From contig JAGSPQ010000204.1 of NCBI GenBank assembly GCA_018262385.1, positions 1 to 6,606 on the forward strand: 6,606 bases of DNA, written 5' to 3'. The position numbers were made by a program, and so were the translations under genes. The notes under the pieces are model-generated. The model was not told the DNA's origin, ran no database searches, and saw only the letters and a list, made by a program, of their open reading frames with translations. Each line of letters opens with the position of its first letter. Positions within the stretch are counted from its first letter, which is position 1. The DNA comes from Myxococcaceae bacterium (lineage in GTDB: Bacteria; Myxococcota; Myxococcia; Myxococcales; Myxococcaceae). This document shows positions 1 to 6,100 of the stretch, one piece after another.

Positions 1-1313
1 TCCGGCTTCACGGTGCGGTTCTGCGCCTTGGCGAGCCGGGCGATCGCCTGATCGACGGTCGACTTGCCCAGCCCGATCACGCTCACGTCCCGGGTCCGGC
101 CCCAGATGTTGACCCCGTCGACGTTGATGTCGATCGCCATCTGGCCGACCAGCACCGGCGGGTGCTCGATCAGGTACTGCGAGCCCAGCAGGCCCTGCTC
201 CTCGGCCGCGACGGCGGCGAAGAGGATCGAACGCTTCGGCGCCTTGTTGAGCGAGGTGAAGGCGCGCGCGACGGCGAGCATCGCGGCCACTCCCGACGCG
301 TTGTCGACCGCGCCGTTGTAGATGTCGTCCTCGCCCGGCTTGGCGCCCGCCTTGCGGCCGAGGTGATCGTGGTGGGCGGTGTAGATCACCCACTCCTTGC
401 TCAGCTTCGGATCCGAGCCGGGCAGCAGCCCGAGCACGTTCGCGGTGGCCTTCTTCTGCACCACGCTCTTGAACGAGGTCGAGAGCGTCACCCCCAGCGG
501 CACCGGCTTGAAGTCCTTGGTCAGCGCCGCCTTGCGCAGCACCTCGAGGTCCTGCCCGCCGAGCGCGACCAGCTTCCGGCTCGCCTCCTCGGTGGTCCAC
601 GCCTTGATCTGCAGCGGCACCGGCCGGGTCGAGGGCAGATCGAACTGCTCTCCCGCCCAGGAGGTCTGCACCACCTGCCAGGGGTAACCGGCGGACGGCG
701 TGGTGTGGATGATGATGCAGCCCGCCGCGCCCAGCTTCAGCGCCTTCTCGTACTTGTAGTCCCAGCGGCCGTACCAGAGCCGGGTGCGCCCCTCGAACAG
801 CGCCGGGTCGTTCTCCGGATCGTTGTTCATCACCAGCAGCACCTTGCCCTTCACGTCCATTCCCTTGAAATCGTCCCAGCCGTACTCGGGCGCCTGGATT
901 CCGAAGCCGACGAACACCACCTCGGCGCTCTCCAGCTTCGAGCTGGGCACCTGGGAGCCGGCGACCGCGATGAACTCGTCCGAGTACTTGAGCGACAGCT
1001 TCTTCCCCAGCGGGCCGGTGAAGGCGAGCGTCTCGGGGTTGCCGTTCACGCCGACCAGATCGAACTGCTGGAACCAGGTGCCGTTGGTGCCCGCGGGCTT
1101 GAGGCCGAGCGCCTCGAACTGGGCCGCGATGTACTCCTGGGCGAGCCGATCTCCGGCGGTGGCGGGCCCGCGCCCCTCGAGCAGATCCGAAGCGAGGAAG
1201 GCGACGTGTCCGCGCAGCTGCTCGGCGGTCAGCAGCTTGAGGGCGTCTTTCTCGGTGCCCGCGAACGCCGCGGAGGTGAGCACCGAGAGGATCAGGCAAA
1301 GAGAGTTGCGCAT
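1..1313 (-). CDS. Exported M28-family zinc aminopeptidase with PA domain (partial, C-terminus outside window)
   Basis: Predicted co-catalytic two-zinc exopeptidase that removes N-terminal residues from peptides outside the cytoplasm. The visible part is 437 residues. Residues 1-18 form a signal peptide (Arg at 2, hydrophobic core, likely cleavage after AFA). Residues ~125-275 resemble the protease-associated (PA) insert. The M28 catalytic core follows: AHHDHLG with likely zinc ligand H314 and the conserved D316; NGAVDNASG with bridging D337; AAEEQGLLGS with likely catalytic E371 and ligand E372; NVDG with likely ligand D399. The last expected zinc-ligand His lies beyond the left edge, so completeness cannot be judged. 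The start is the ATG at 1313-1311, because the signal peptide begins exactly there. There is no good Shine-Dalgarno, and a hairpin sits 4 bases upstream. The gene is third in line after cysS and a small gene, 34 bases after the latter's stop. The family is well supported by ordered motifs; the substrate is unknown. Confidence 0.93.
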   Translation of the reverse strand, partial: MRNSLCLILSVLTSAAFAGTEKDALKLLTAEQLRGHVAFLASDLLEGRGPATAGDRLAQEYIAAQFEALGLKPAGTNGTWFQQFDLVGVNGNPETLAFTGPLGKKLSLKYSDEFIAVAGSQVPSSKLESAEVVFVGFGIQAPEYGWDDFKGMDVKGKVLLVMNNDPENDPALFEGRTRLWYGRWDYKYEKALKLGAAGCIIIHTTPSAGYPWQVVQTSWAGEQFDLPSTRPVPLQIKAWTTEEASRKLVALGGQDLEVLRKAALTKDFKPVPLGVTLSTSFKSVVQKKATANVLGLLPGSDPKLSKEWVIYTAHHDHLGRKAGAKPGEDDIYNGAVDNASGVAAMLAVARAFTSLNKAPKRSILFAAVAAEEQGLLGSQYLIEHPPVLVGQMAIDINVDGVNIWGRTRDVSVIGLGKSTVDQAIARLAKAQNRTVKP

Positions 1314-1316
1314 GTC

Positions 1317-1338
1317 GGGCGGCGTGTAACACGCGCCC
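1317..1338 (-). promoter_or_regulatory. Hairpin immediately before the peptidase start codon
   Basis: On the minus-strand transcript, GGGC-GCGTG pairs with CACGC-GCCC around a 3-base TTA loop, with one bulged C. This gives nine base pairs ending 3 bases before the ATG at 1313. There is no T-tract, so it is not an intrinsic terminator. It occupies the place where a ribosome binding site would lie. It may limit translation of the peptidase or mark an RNA processing point; the role is inferred. Confidence 0.45.
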
Positions 1339-1347
1339 GCGCTGCCT

Positions 1348-1548
1348 TCACTGCTTCGCGCCGTCCTTCTTCGCTTCCTTCTTCTGCAGCGGCACCGGGG
1401 TCTGGGCGGCGGTGCCGGCGTCGGCCACCTTGTCGACCGGAGGGGGCTGGCGGGGCGGCGGCATCAGGTTCCCGGTCGCCGCGGCGGCGCCGCCGACGAA
1501 GGAGATCGCCACCGCTCCAGTGATCGACAGCAGCTTGCGCGCCTTCAT
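1348..1548 (-). CDS. Small exported or membrane-anchored proline-rich protein, translationally coupled to cysS
   Basis: Sixty-six residues, family not recognised. Residues 2-5 (KARK) are basic. Residues 6-24 are hydrophobic and end in a run of alanines, like a signal peptide or single N-terminal membrane helix. Then come a proline-rich stretch (PPPRQPPP, 30-37) and a short lysine-rich tail (QKKEAKKDGAKQ). There is no Cys after the hydrophobic part, so no lipobox. The ATG shares an ATGA overlap with the cysS TGA. A purine-rich GGAAGG lies a suitable distance upstream, inside the cysS end, so both coupling and a local binding site support this start. A much longer frame continues upstream across cysS, but it is a shadow of cysS. 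It is probably a real small gene expressed with cysS; a cell-envelope location is inferred and no function can be assigned. Confidence 0.72.
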   Translation of the reverse strand: MKARKLLSITGAVAISFVGGAAAATGNLMPPPRQPPPVDKVADAGTAAQTPVPLQKKEAKKDGAKQ

Positions 1549-3008
1549 CCCAGCACCTTCCAGGTCGTCCCCTGCGGAGTGTCCATGCTCTCGATCCCCA
1601 TCGCCTTCAGCGCGTCGCGAATCTGGTCCGACGCGGCGAAGTCCTTCTTCTCTCGCGCGGCGCGGCGATCGTTGAGCAGCGCCTCGACCTTCGCCTGATC
1701 GATCCCCCTCGCCTTCACCTGGCGGTCGCGCCGCCGCAACAGCCACGCGCCCGGCTCGTCCTCGAACAGCCCGAGCACGAGGGAGATCTTCCCCACCACC
1801 GCGCGCAGCGCTTTGAGGGTTCGGCCGATCATCGGCTTGTCCTTCACCGGGGGCTTGTCCATCAGCTCGTTCATCGTCGCGAACAGGCCGGAGAGGATCC
1901 CGAGCGCGCCGGCGAAGTTGAAGTCGTCGTCGACGCACGCCTCGAAGTCGGTCACCCACTTCGACGGATCGCCGTGGAGCGGGCCGGCGCCGAAGTCCTG
2001 GTTGGAAGTCCGCGCGTCGACCTTCCGCAGCGTCTCGTAGAAGTACTCCATCCGGCTCTCGGCGTCCGCCAGCGACTTGTCGGTGAACGCCAGCGGGCTG
2101 CGGTAGTGGGTCGAGAGGAAGAAGTAGCGCAGCGCCTCGGCGTCGATCTGGGTGAGCGCGTCGCGCAGCCGCACCACGTTGCCCAGGCTCTTCGACATCT
2201 TCGCGCCGTCGAGATCGAGGAAGCCGCCGTGCATCCAGACGTTGCAGAAGGTCTTCTTGAAGCCGGCCTCGCTCTGGGCGATCTCGTTCTCGTGGTGGGG
2301 GAAGATCAGATCCAGCCCTCCGCCGTGCAGATCGAACGTCTCGCCGAGGAACTTCGAGGCCATCGCCGAGCACTCGATGTGCCAGCCCGGCCGCCCCTTG
2401 CCCCACGGGCTGTCCCACGACGGCTCGCCCGGCTTGGCCGCCTTCCAGAGCGCGAAGTCGAGCGGCGCCCGCTTCTGCTCGCCGGTGGTCGCCCGCTCAC
2501 TGGCCTGCATGTCCTCCAGGTTCCGCTTCGACAGCTTCGCGTAGCCCGGCCACTTGCCGACCTCGAAGTAGACGTCGCCCTGCGCTTCGTAGGCGACCCC
2601 GTTGGCGACCAGCTTCTGCACCAGGGCGAGGATCTCCGGAATCGTCTCGGTCACCTTCGGCGAGTGATCGGGCACCAGCAGGTGCATCGCCCTGGCGTCG
2701 GCCTCGAACTCGCGCACGAAGCGGGCCGCCAATTCCTGCGCCGGCTCGCCCTGCTCCTTCGCCGCGTTGATGATCTTGTCGTCGACGTCGGTGTAGTTGC
2801 GGACGTAGGTGACCTCGAAGCCGCGGTAGCGCAGGTAGCGGACCACCGTGTCGAACGAGGTGAAGCTGCGCGCGTTGCCGATGTGGACGTAGCTGTAGAC
2901 CGTCGGCCCACACACGTAGATGCCGAGCTTTCCGGGGCGCAGGGGCTGCAGCACCTCCTTCTGGTTGGTCATCGTGTTGTAGACACGGATCGAACCGGGA
3001 GTTGCCAT
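1545..3008 (-). CDS. cysS: Cysteinyl-tRNA synthetase
   Basis: Class I aminoacyl-tRNA synthetase that charges tRNA-Cys with cysteine in the cytoplasm using ATP. The product is 487 residues, near the usual 460-490. The HIGH-type signature is HIGN at 42-45 and the KMSKS signature is at 270-274. The zinc that selects cysteine would be held by C33 (YVCGP), C213 (WHIECSAM), H238 and E242 (PHHENEIAQSE), all present. The C-terminal end has the family's anticodon-side helices and the NDRRAAREKKDFAASD segment. The start chosen is the ATG at 3008, because the family-typical N-terminus (SIRVYNTMTNQK) begins just after it. The frame stays open to a TTG at 3116, but that extension is basic, lacks homology and crosses leader inverted repeats. 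No convincing Shine-Dalgarno precedes the ATG. The stop overlaps the next small gene by four bases. Confidence 0.98.
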   Translation of the reverse strand: MATPGSIRVYNTMTNQKEVLQPLRPGKLGIYVCGPTVYSYVHIGNARSFTSFDTVVRYLRYRGFEVTYVRNYTDVDDKIINAAKEQGEPAQELAARFVREFEADARAMHLLVPDHSPKVTETIPEILALVQKLVANGVAYEAQGDVYFEVGKWPGYAKLSKRNLEDMQASERATTGEQKRAPLDFALWKAAKPGEPSWDSPWGKGRPGWHIECSAMASKFLGETFDLHGGGLDLIFPHHENEIAQSEAGFKKTFCNVWMHGGFLDLDGAKMSKSLGNVVRLRDALTQIDAEALRYFFLSTHYRSPLAFTDKSLADAESRMEYFYETLRKVDARTSNQDFGAGPLHGDPSKWVTDFEACVDDDFNFAGALGILSGLFATMNELMDKPPVKDKPMIGRTLKALRAVVGKISLVLGLFEDEPGAWLLRRRDRQVKARGIDQAKVEALLNDRRAAREKKDFAASDQIRDALKAMGIESMDTPQGTTWKVLG

Positions 3009-3215
3009 AGGGGCGCGGAGTGTACGACCCCTGACGCAGCCCACCTTGTCTTTGATGCGGTCAGATCGGATGGTCGCCCGGCGGATCCGACCGAAAGCAG
3101 GTCGGTGGGCTCTCAACTTCCAAGGATCTGGCGATCCAAGCCTGCGGAACCCTGAAACATTTTGGGTTTTGATCGGGTAGTGTGGTGGTCATCGGTTTGC
3201 TTCGGAGTTTCCGCA
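3009..3215. promoter_or_regulatory. Divergent promoter/leader region between cysS and the FHA-domain gene
   Basis: This 207-base gap must hold the promoters of both genes. I see no strong sigma-70 pair. On the plus strand a weak candidate is TGAAAC at 3153-3158 with TAGTGT at 3178-3183. The part that would be the cysS leader contains three inverted repeats. AGCCCACC (3038-3045) matches GGTGGGCT (3104-3111). CCGACC (3087-3092) matches GGTCGG (3100-3105). AGGGG (3009-3013) matches CCCCT (3028-3032) right next to the cysS ATG. A further 5-bp repeat, GGATC/GATCC, lies at 3124-3137. The first two pairings share bases 3104-3105, so they cannot both form fully. Confidence 0.4.
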
Positions 3216-4799
3216 ATGCCTTCGAATCCCAAGCGCAGTCCCCCTCGGAAGGGAGAGCTCCCCTTCGACGATGCCGAGATTCTCCAGGCTGACGATCCGC
3301 GCCCCCAGCGCGTTCCGCAGTACCCTGCCACCAGTGCGAGGCGCGCTTTGAAGAAGGTCGAAGAACACATTCCGACCTCGGTGTTCGACACCGAGCAGCA
3401 CGACCAGGAGCTGCGCGCCACCTACGGCTCGCGCGAGGCGCAGAAGCCGGCGTTCCTCTACGTCGAGCGGGGGCCGGGCGCCGGGCAGCTGGTGGAGCTC
3501 AAGCCGGGGCCGCTGGTGATCGGCCGGGCGTCGGTCTCCGATCTTCGCCTGCAGCACCCGTCGATCTCCCGCCGCCACGCGCAGTTCAAGCGCATCGGCG
3601 AGCAGTTCTTCGTCAAGGACCTCGGCAGCCAGAACGGCACCTTCGTCAACAAGAACAAGATCGAGACCGAGATCGAGGTGTTCCCCGGAGATCTGATCGC
3701 GATGGGCAACGCGCTGCTGAAGCTGCGCGGGCCGCTGACCAAGGGCGAGGCGTTGCCCGCGCCGTCCAGGAACAAGCAGGTCTCGGCCAAGAAGGCCGCG
3801 ATGAAGACGTCGATCGGCTACCCGGCCACCCACGCCAACCCGGTGCCGTCGAAGAAGTCGAGCAGCATGGTGAAGGTGGCGATCTTCGCCGGCGCGATGG
3901 GCTTCGGCCTCGCCGGGGTGCTCGCGTTCGCGCTGGTGCAGGGCGTGGGCACCAAGGCGCCTTCCAAGGTCGGCGCCCGGGGGGCTGCGAAGGCGGCCGA
4001 GCCCGAGATCGACATCGCGGTCGACGACGTGAAGGTTCAGCAGAACAAGAAGGTCGACGAGGCGATCTCGAAGCGGATGCAGGAGAAGCAGGCCGCCACG
4101 GCCGCGATCGCCGCCGAGAAGAAGGCCGCCGAGAAGGACTCCGAGCCGGCCGAGGCCGCGCCCGCCGAAGACCGCCGGCCCAGGCCGATCGTGGCCAGGG
4201 CCACCTCGCCCTCGAAGAAGGCCGCCGAGGAGGACGACAGCGAGGAAGCGGCTGCCCCGAAGGCCGCCTCGCCGAGCGCGAAGAAGGCGGCGATCCTCGC
4301 CCCCTACGAGAAGGGCAACGCCGAGGGCTCGCTCGAGGCGGCGAAGAAGGCCAACGATCGCGAGCTCACCACCAAGCTGACCGAGTTCATCTCGGTCTAC
4401 GAAGCCGCCGACAACGCGGTCAACTCGAACAACGGCGGAGCGGCGATCAAGAACTTCGAGAAGGCGCTCAAGCTCGACGAGCAGCTCTCGAGCGGCTGGG
4501 GCGTCTACGGCGGCAAGATCCGCAAGCAGCTCGCGAACCTCTACACCCTGGTCGGGCTGCAGCACGTGAAGAACGACGCCACCGACAACGCGAAGATCGC
4601 CTTCCAGGCGGCGCTCAAGAACGACCCCGAGAACGAGCGGGCCAAGGCGCAGCTGGCCAGGCTCGGCGGCACGGCAAAGGCGGACGAAGAGGAAGAAGAG
4701 AAGCCGGTGGCGAAGAAGAAGGCCGCGGCGCCGGCGAAGAAGACGGCGGCCGAGCCCAAGTCGCGCAGCCAGGCGATCGACGACGCGTTCGGCGACTGA
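3216..4799 (+). CDS. FHA-domain, single-pass membrane protein with TPR-like C-terminal region
   Basis: The 527-residue protein probably binds a phosphothreonine-containing partner through a cytoplasmic FHA domain and acts as a membrane scaffold. Residues 1-75 are hydrophilic. The FHA domain spans ~79-171 and has its hallmarks: GR at 103-104, S118-R-R-H121, and GSQNGTFVN with N140. A hydrophobic segment at ~219-243 is a likely membrane helix with a basic stretch before it. Residues ~246-365 are low-complexity Ala/Lys/Glu/Pro. Residues ~385-485 are helical with two TPR-like units (GAAIKNFEKALKLDE; AKIAFQAALKNDPENERA). The tail has an acidic EEEEE run and Lys/Ala/Pro-rich repeats. The ATG at 3216 is chosen because GGAG sits 8 bases upstream (3204-3207); a TTG at 3162 is in frame but unsupported. 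Myxobacteria encode many Ser/Thr kinases and FHA proteins, but the partner here is unknown. It converges on the next gene. Confidence 0.92.
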   Translation: MPSNPKRSPPRKGELPFDDAEILQADDPRPQRVPQYPATSARRALKKVEEHIPTSVFDTEQHDQELRATYGSREAQKPAFLYVERGPGAGQLVELKPGPLVIGRASVSDLRLQHPSISRRHAQFKRIGEQFFVKDLGSQNGTFVNKNKIETEIEVFPGDLIAMGNALLKLRGPLTKGEALPAPSRNKQVSAKKAAMKTSIGYPATHANPVPSKKSSSMVKVAIFAGAMGFGLAGVLAFALVQGVGTKAPSKVGARGAAKAAEPEIDIAVDDVKVQQNKKVDEAISKRMQEKQAATAAIAAEKKAAEKDSEPAEAAPAEDRRPRPIVARATSPSKKAAEEDDSEEAAAPKAASPSAKKAAILAPYEKGNAEGSLEAAKKANDRELTTKLTEFISVYEAADNAVNSNNGGAAIKNFEKALKLDEQLSSGWGVYGGKIRKQLANLYTLVGLQHVKNDATDNAKIAFQAALKNDPENERAKAQLARLGGTAKADEEEEEKPVAKKKAAAPAKKTAAEPKSRSQAIDDAFGD

Positions 4800-4806
4800 G
4801 TGCCGC

Positions 4807-4818
4807 GCCGGATCCGGC
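4807..4818. repeat. Perfect 12-bp palindrome between convergent stop codons
   Basis: GCCGGATCCGGC reads the same on both strands. It fills most of the 19-base gap between the FHA gene stop (4797-4799) and the membrane protein gene stop (4821-4819). There is no T-tract on either side, so a bidirectional intrinsic terminator is not supported. It could pause polymerase or be chance in GC-rich DNA. Confidence 0.4.
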
Positions 4819-5463
4819 TCAGGCCGGCTTGCGCGCCGCGACCATCGCGAGCACGCCGCGCACCAACAGCCAGGCGTTGACCAGCGCGAAGCCGACCACC
4901 AGCCCGAACCAGCCGATCGCGGCGAAGTCCCCGCCGGGGCGGGCCCCCTCGACCAGCAGCCACTTCGGCTTCAGCTCTCCGAAGCTCTCGTGCTTGGCGA
5001 AGGCGTCCTCCCAGCGGCTGGCGGCGGCGCGCGACAGCAGCCGGCCGCTGGCGGTGAACGAGCGCTGATCCGGAGGAGGAGGCGTCGTCCCCGGCTTCCA
5101 CTCCTCGGTCGGCAGCGCGTTGCGCTTCACCAGCAGGGGCGTGTTCTGAACGCCGATCACCACGAAGTGCTGCTCGCCCTCCACCCCGTACGCGCCGCGG
5201 ATCGTCGGCGCCCCGTGCAGCTGGGCGTAGCGGTTGTTGACGGCCAGGTCGAACTGGTACGCGCCCTCGACCCCGAGCGAGATCGGCTCCCGCCCCGAGA
5301 AGAAGTAGGCCACCTCCTCGTGCTGAAGCCAGATCACCCAGCCGGCAATCACCAGCGCCAGGGCGGCGACCGGCGGCATCACCCCGACCGAAGCCCGCCG
5401 CGCCAGCCTCGTCTCGAGCTGGGCGATGCGGCGCGATCGCTCTTCGGTGTCTGGCTCGCTCAT
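4819..5463 (-). CDS. Conserved-looking membrane protein with two transmembrane helices, function unknown
   Basis: The product is 214 residues and I do not recognise a family. Residues 1-26 are strongly charged and could form a short helix (EERSRRIAQLETRLARR). Hydrophobic helices lie at ~28-47 and ~181-207. Between them are about 130 soluble residues rich in beta-prone stretches (HFVVIGVQNTPLLVKRN), with a proline run (TTPPPPDQ, 126-133). Both ends are basic, which suggests cytoplasmic termini and a middle domain outside the inner membrane. The start is the ATG at 5463, the first in frame, but no Shine-Dalgarno precedes it. The cdnL terminator T-tract ends 8 bases upstream. An internal GTG-ATG at residues 28-29 is a less likely start, since it would cut off the charged N-terminus. 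It follows cdnL on the same strand. The coding frame is convincing; any function would be a guess. Confidence 0.8.
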   Translation of the reverse strand: MSEPDTEERSRRIAQLETRLARRASVGVMPPVAALALVIAGWVIWLQHEEVAYFFSGREPISLGVEGAYQFDLAVNNRYAQLHGAPTIRGAYGVEGEQHFVVIGVQNTPLLVKRNALPTEEWKPGTTPPPPDQRSFTASGRLLSRAAASRWEDAFAKHESFGELKPKWLLVEGARPGGDFAAIGWFGLVVGFALVNAWLLVRGVLAMVAARKPA

Positions 5464-5471
5464 TGGAAATG

Positions 5472-5507
5472 AAAACGCCCCGGCCGCTTCATAGCGAGTC
5501 CGGGGCG
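5472..5507 (-). terminator. Intrinsic (Rho-independent) terminator of cdnL
   Basis: On the minus strand, CGCCCCGG (5507-5500) pairs perfectly with CCGGGGCG (5483-5476). Nested inside is a second stem, CGCT/AGCG, around a 4-base loop (5485-5496). TTTT follows directly (5475-5472), then CATTT. It lies 23 bases past the cdnL stop. The stem, nested stem and T-tract make this the clearest regulatory element in the window. It ends 8 bases before the ATG of the next gene on the same strand. Confidence 0.88.
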
Positions 5508-5530
5508 CCGAGACGAAAGCGTTTGAAGGA

Positions 5531-6025
5531 TCAGGCGATCGTGAAGATCTTCTTCAGATCGTTCTCGATGTCCTCTTCGCTGACTTCCTTCGCCAGCGAC
5601 AGCTCCTTGATCAGCAGGCTGCGGGCGGTGTCGAGCATCTTGCGCTCGCCGAACGACAGGTCCTTGTCGCCCTTGAGCAGGTAGAGATCGCGCAGCACTT
5701 CGGCGATTTCGAACACGCTGCCGGTCTTGATCTTCTCCATGTACTCCCGGTAGCGCCGGTTCCAGGTGGTGGAGTCGACCGAGATGTCCTTCTCTTTCAG
5801 GATTGCGTAAACCTGCTTCACGTCTTCTTCCGAGATGATCTCGCGCAGACCGACCGAGCCGACCTTGTTGATCGGGATCATGATCCGCATCCCGTTCTCG
5901 AGAATCCTAAGCACGTAGAAGGACTGGCGTTGGCCAGCGACCTCGGTGTGCTCGATTCCCATCACTTCGCCTACGCCCTGGCCGGGATAAACAGCCTTGT
6001 CGCCCGTCTTGAAGCTGGTTTGCAC
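5531..6025 (-). CDS. cdnL: CarD/CdnL-family RNA polymerase-binding transcription factor
   Basis: CdnL binds the RNA polymerase beta subunit and stabilises open complexes at housekeeping promoters; it is essential in Myxococcus xanthus. Counted from the GTG at 6025, the product is 164 residues, the length I recall for M. xanthus CdnL. The residue numbers also match: M49 and P51 in the beta-binding N-terminal domain (1-~68, KAVYPGQGVGEV), and W88 and R90 (STTWNRR) in the helical C-terminal domain that contacts the promoter fork. The GTG has a strong GGAGGA nine bases upstream. An in-frame ATG at 6064 would add 13 hydrophilic residues (MSDENSTSGGSDR) outside the family's domain and has a weaker binding site; it remains an alternative. 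There is no DNA-binding HMGA-like tail as in CarD, so it is CdnL rather than CarD. It is followed by a terminator. Confidence 0.96.
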   Translation of the reverse strand: MQTSFKTGDKAVYPGQGVGEVMGIEHTEVAGQRQSFYVLRILENGMRIMIPINKVGSVGLREIISEEDVKQVYAILKEKDISVDSTTWNRRYREYMEKIKTGSVFEIAEVLRDLYLLKGDKDLSFGERKMLDTARSLLIKELSLAKEVSEEDIENDLKKIFTIA

Positions 6026-6034
6026 TCGGTCACT

Positions 6035-6040
6035 TCCTCC
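6035..6040 (-). promoter_or_regulatory. Ribosome binding site deciding the cdnL GTG start
   Basis: GGAGGA on the minus strand lies nine bases before the GTG at 6025-6023. It is the best Shine-Dalgarno sequence in the window and lies inside the coding sequence if the ATG at 6064 is used instead. This favours the GTG. Confidence 0.65.
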
Positions 6041-6064
6041 GCTCGTTGAATTCTCGTCGCTCAT

Positions 6065-6100
6065 ACCACACCCCAGACTTGACCACCACTGACCACACCC
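6065..6100. repeat. Clustered ACCAC repeats in the cdnL-comEC divergent region
   Basis: ACCACACCC occurs twice (6065-6073 and 6092-6100), 27 bases apart. Between and overlapping them, TGACCAC occurs twice with a 10-base period (6080-6086 and 6090-6096). The cluster lies upstream of both genes. A helical-turn period suggests a protein site, but simple repeat drift is possible. Confidence 0.45.

Noticed and set aside
162..1523. Long open frame on the plus strand opposite the peptidase gene
   Set aside because: Its translation is Arg/Leu/Gly/Val-rich without motifs, and the opposite strand has a complete set of M28 motifs plus a signal peptide. High GC leaves such antisense frames open.
1549..2418. 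Upstream extension of the small gene frame across cysS
   Set aside because: The extension is an Arg-rich shadow of cysS, whereas the last 66 codons look like an exported protein with their own ATG and binding site.
3033..3052. T-box-like string in the cysS leader (minus strand AAGGTGGGCTGCG)
   Set aside because: It only loosely resembles the T-box AGGGTGGNACCGCG element. The TGGG does not fit a tRNA-Cys end with the usual U discriminator, and no specifier stem or terminator is evident. A covariance-model scan would settle it.
3009..3116. N-terminal extension of cysS from a TTG at 3116
   Set aside because: The added 36 residues have no match to the family's N-terminus, and the ATG at 3008 gives the expected start of the Rossmann fold.
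1974..3155. Long open frame on the plus strand opposite cysS
   Set aside because: Low-complexity Arg/Leu/Val translation with no motif; the opposite strand is an intact cysS with all signature residues.
3189..4565. Long minus-strand open frame opposite the FHA gene
   Set aside because: Leu/Arg/Gly-rich shadow translation; the plus strand has a Shine-Dalgarno, FHA motifs and a membrane helix.
4681..4770. Lys/Ala/Glu repeats at the end of the FHA gene as a separate repeat element
   Set aside because: They are ordinary low-complexity coding sequence (GAAGAAG-type codons for Glu and Lys), not a dispersed DNA repeat.
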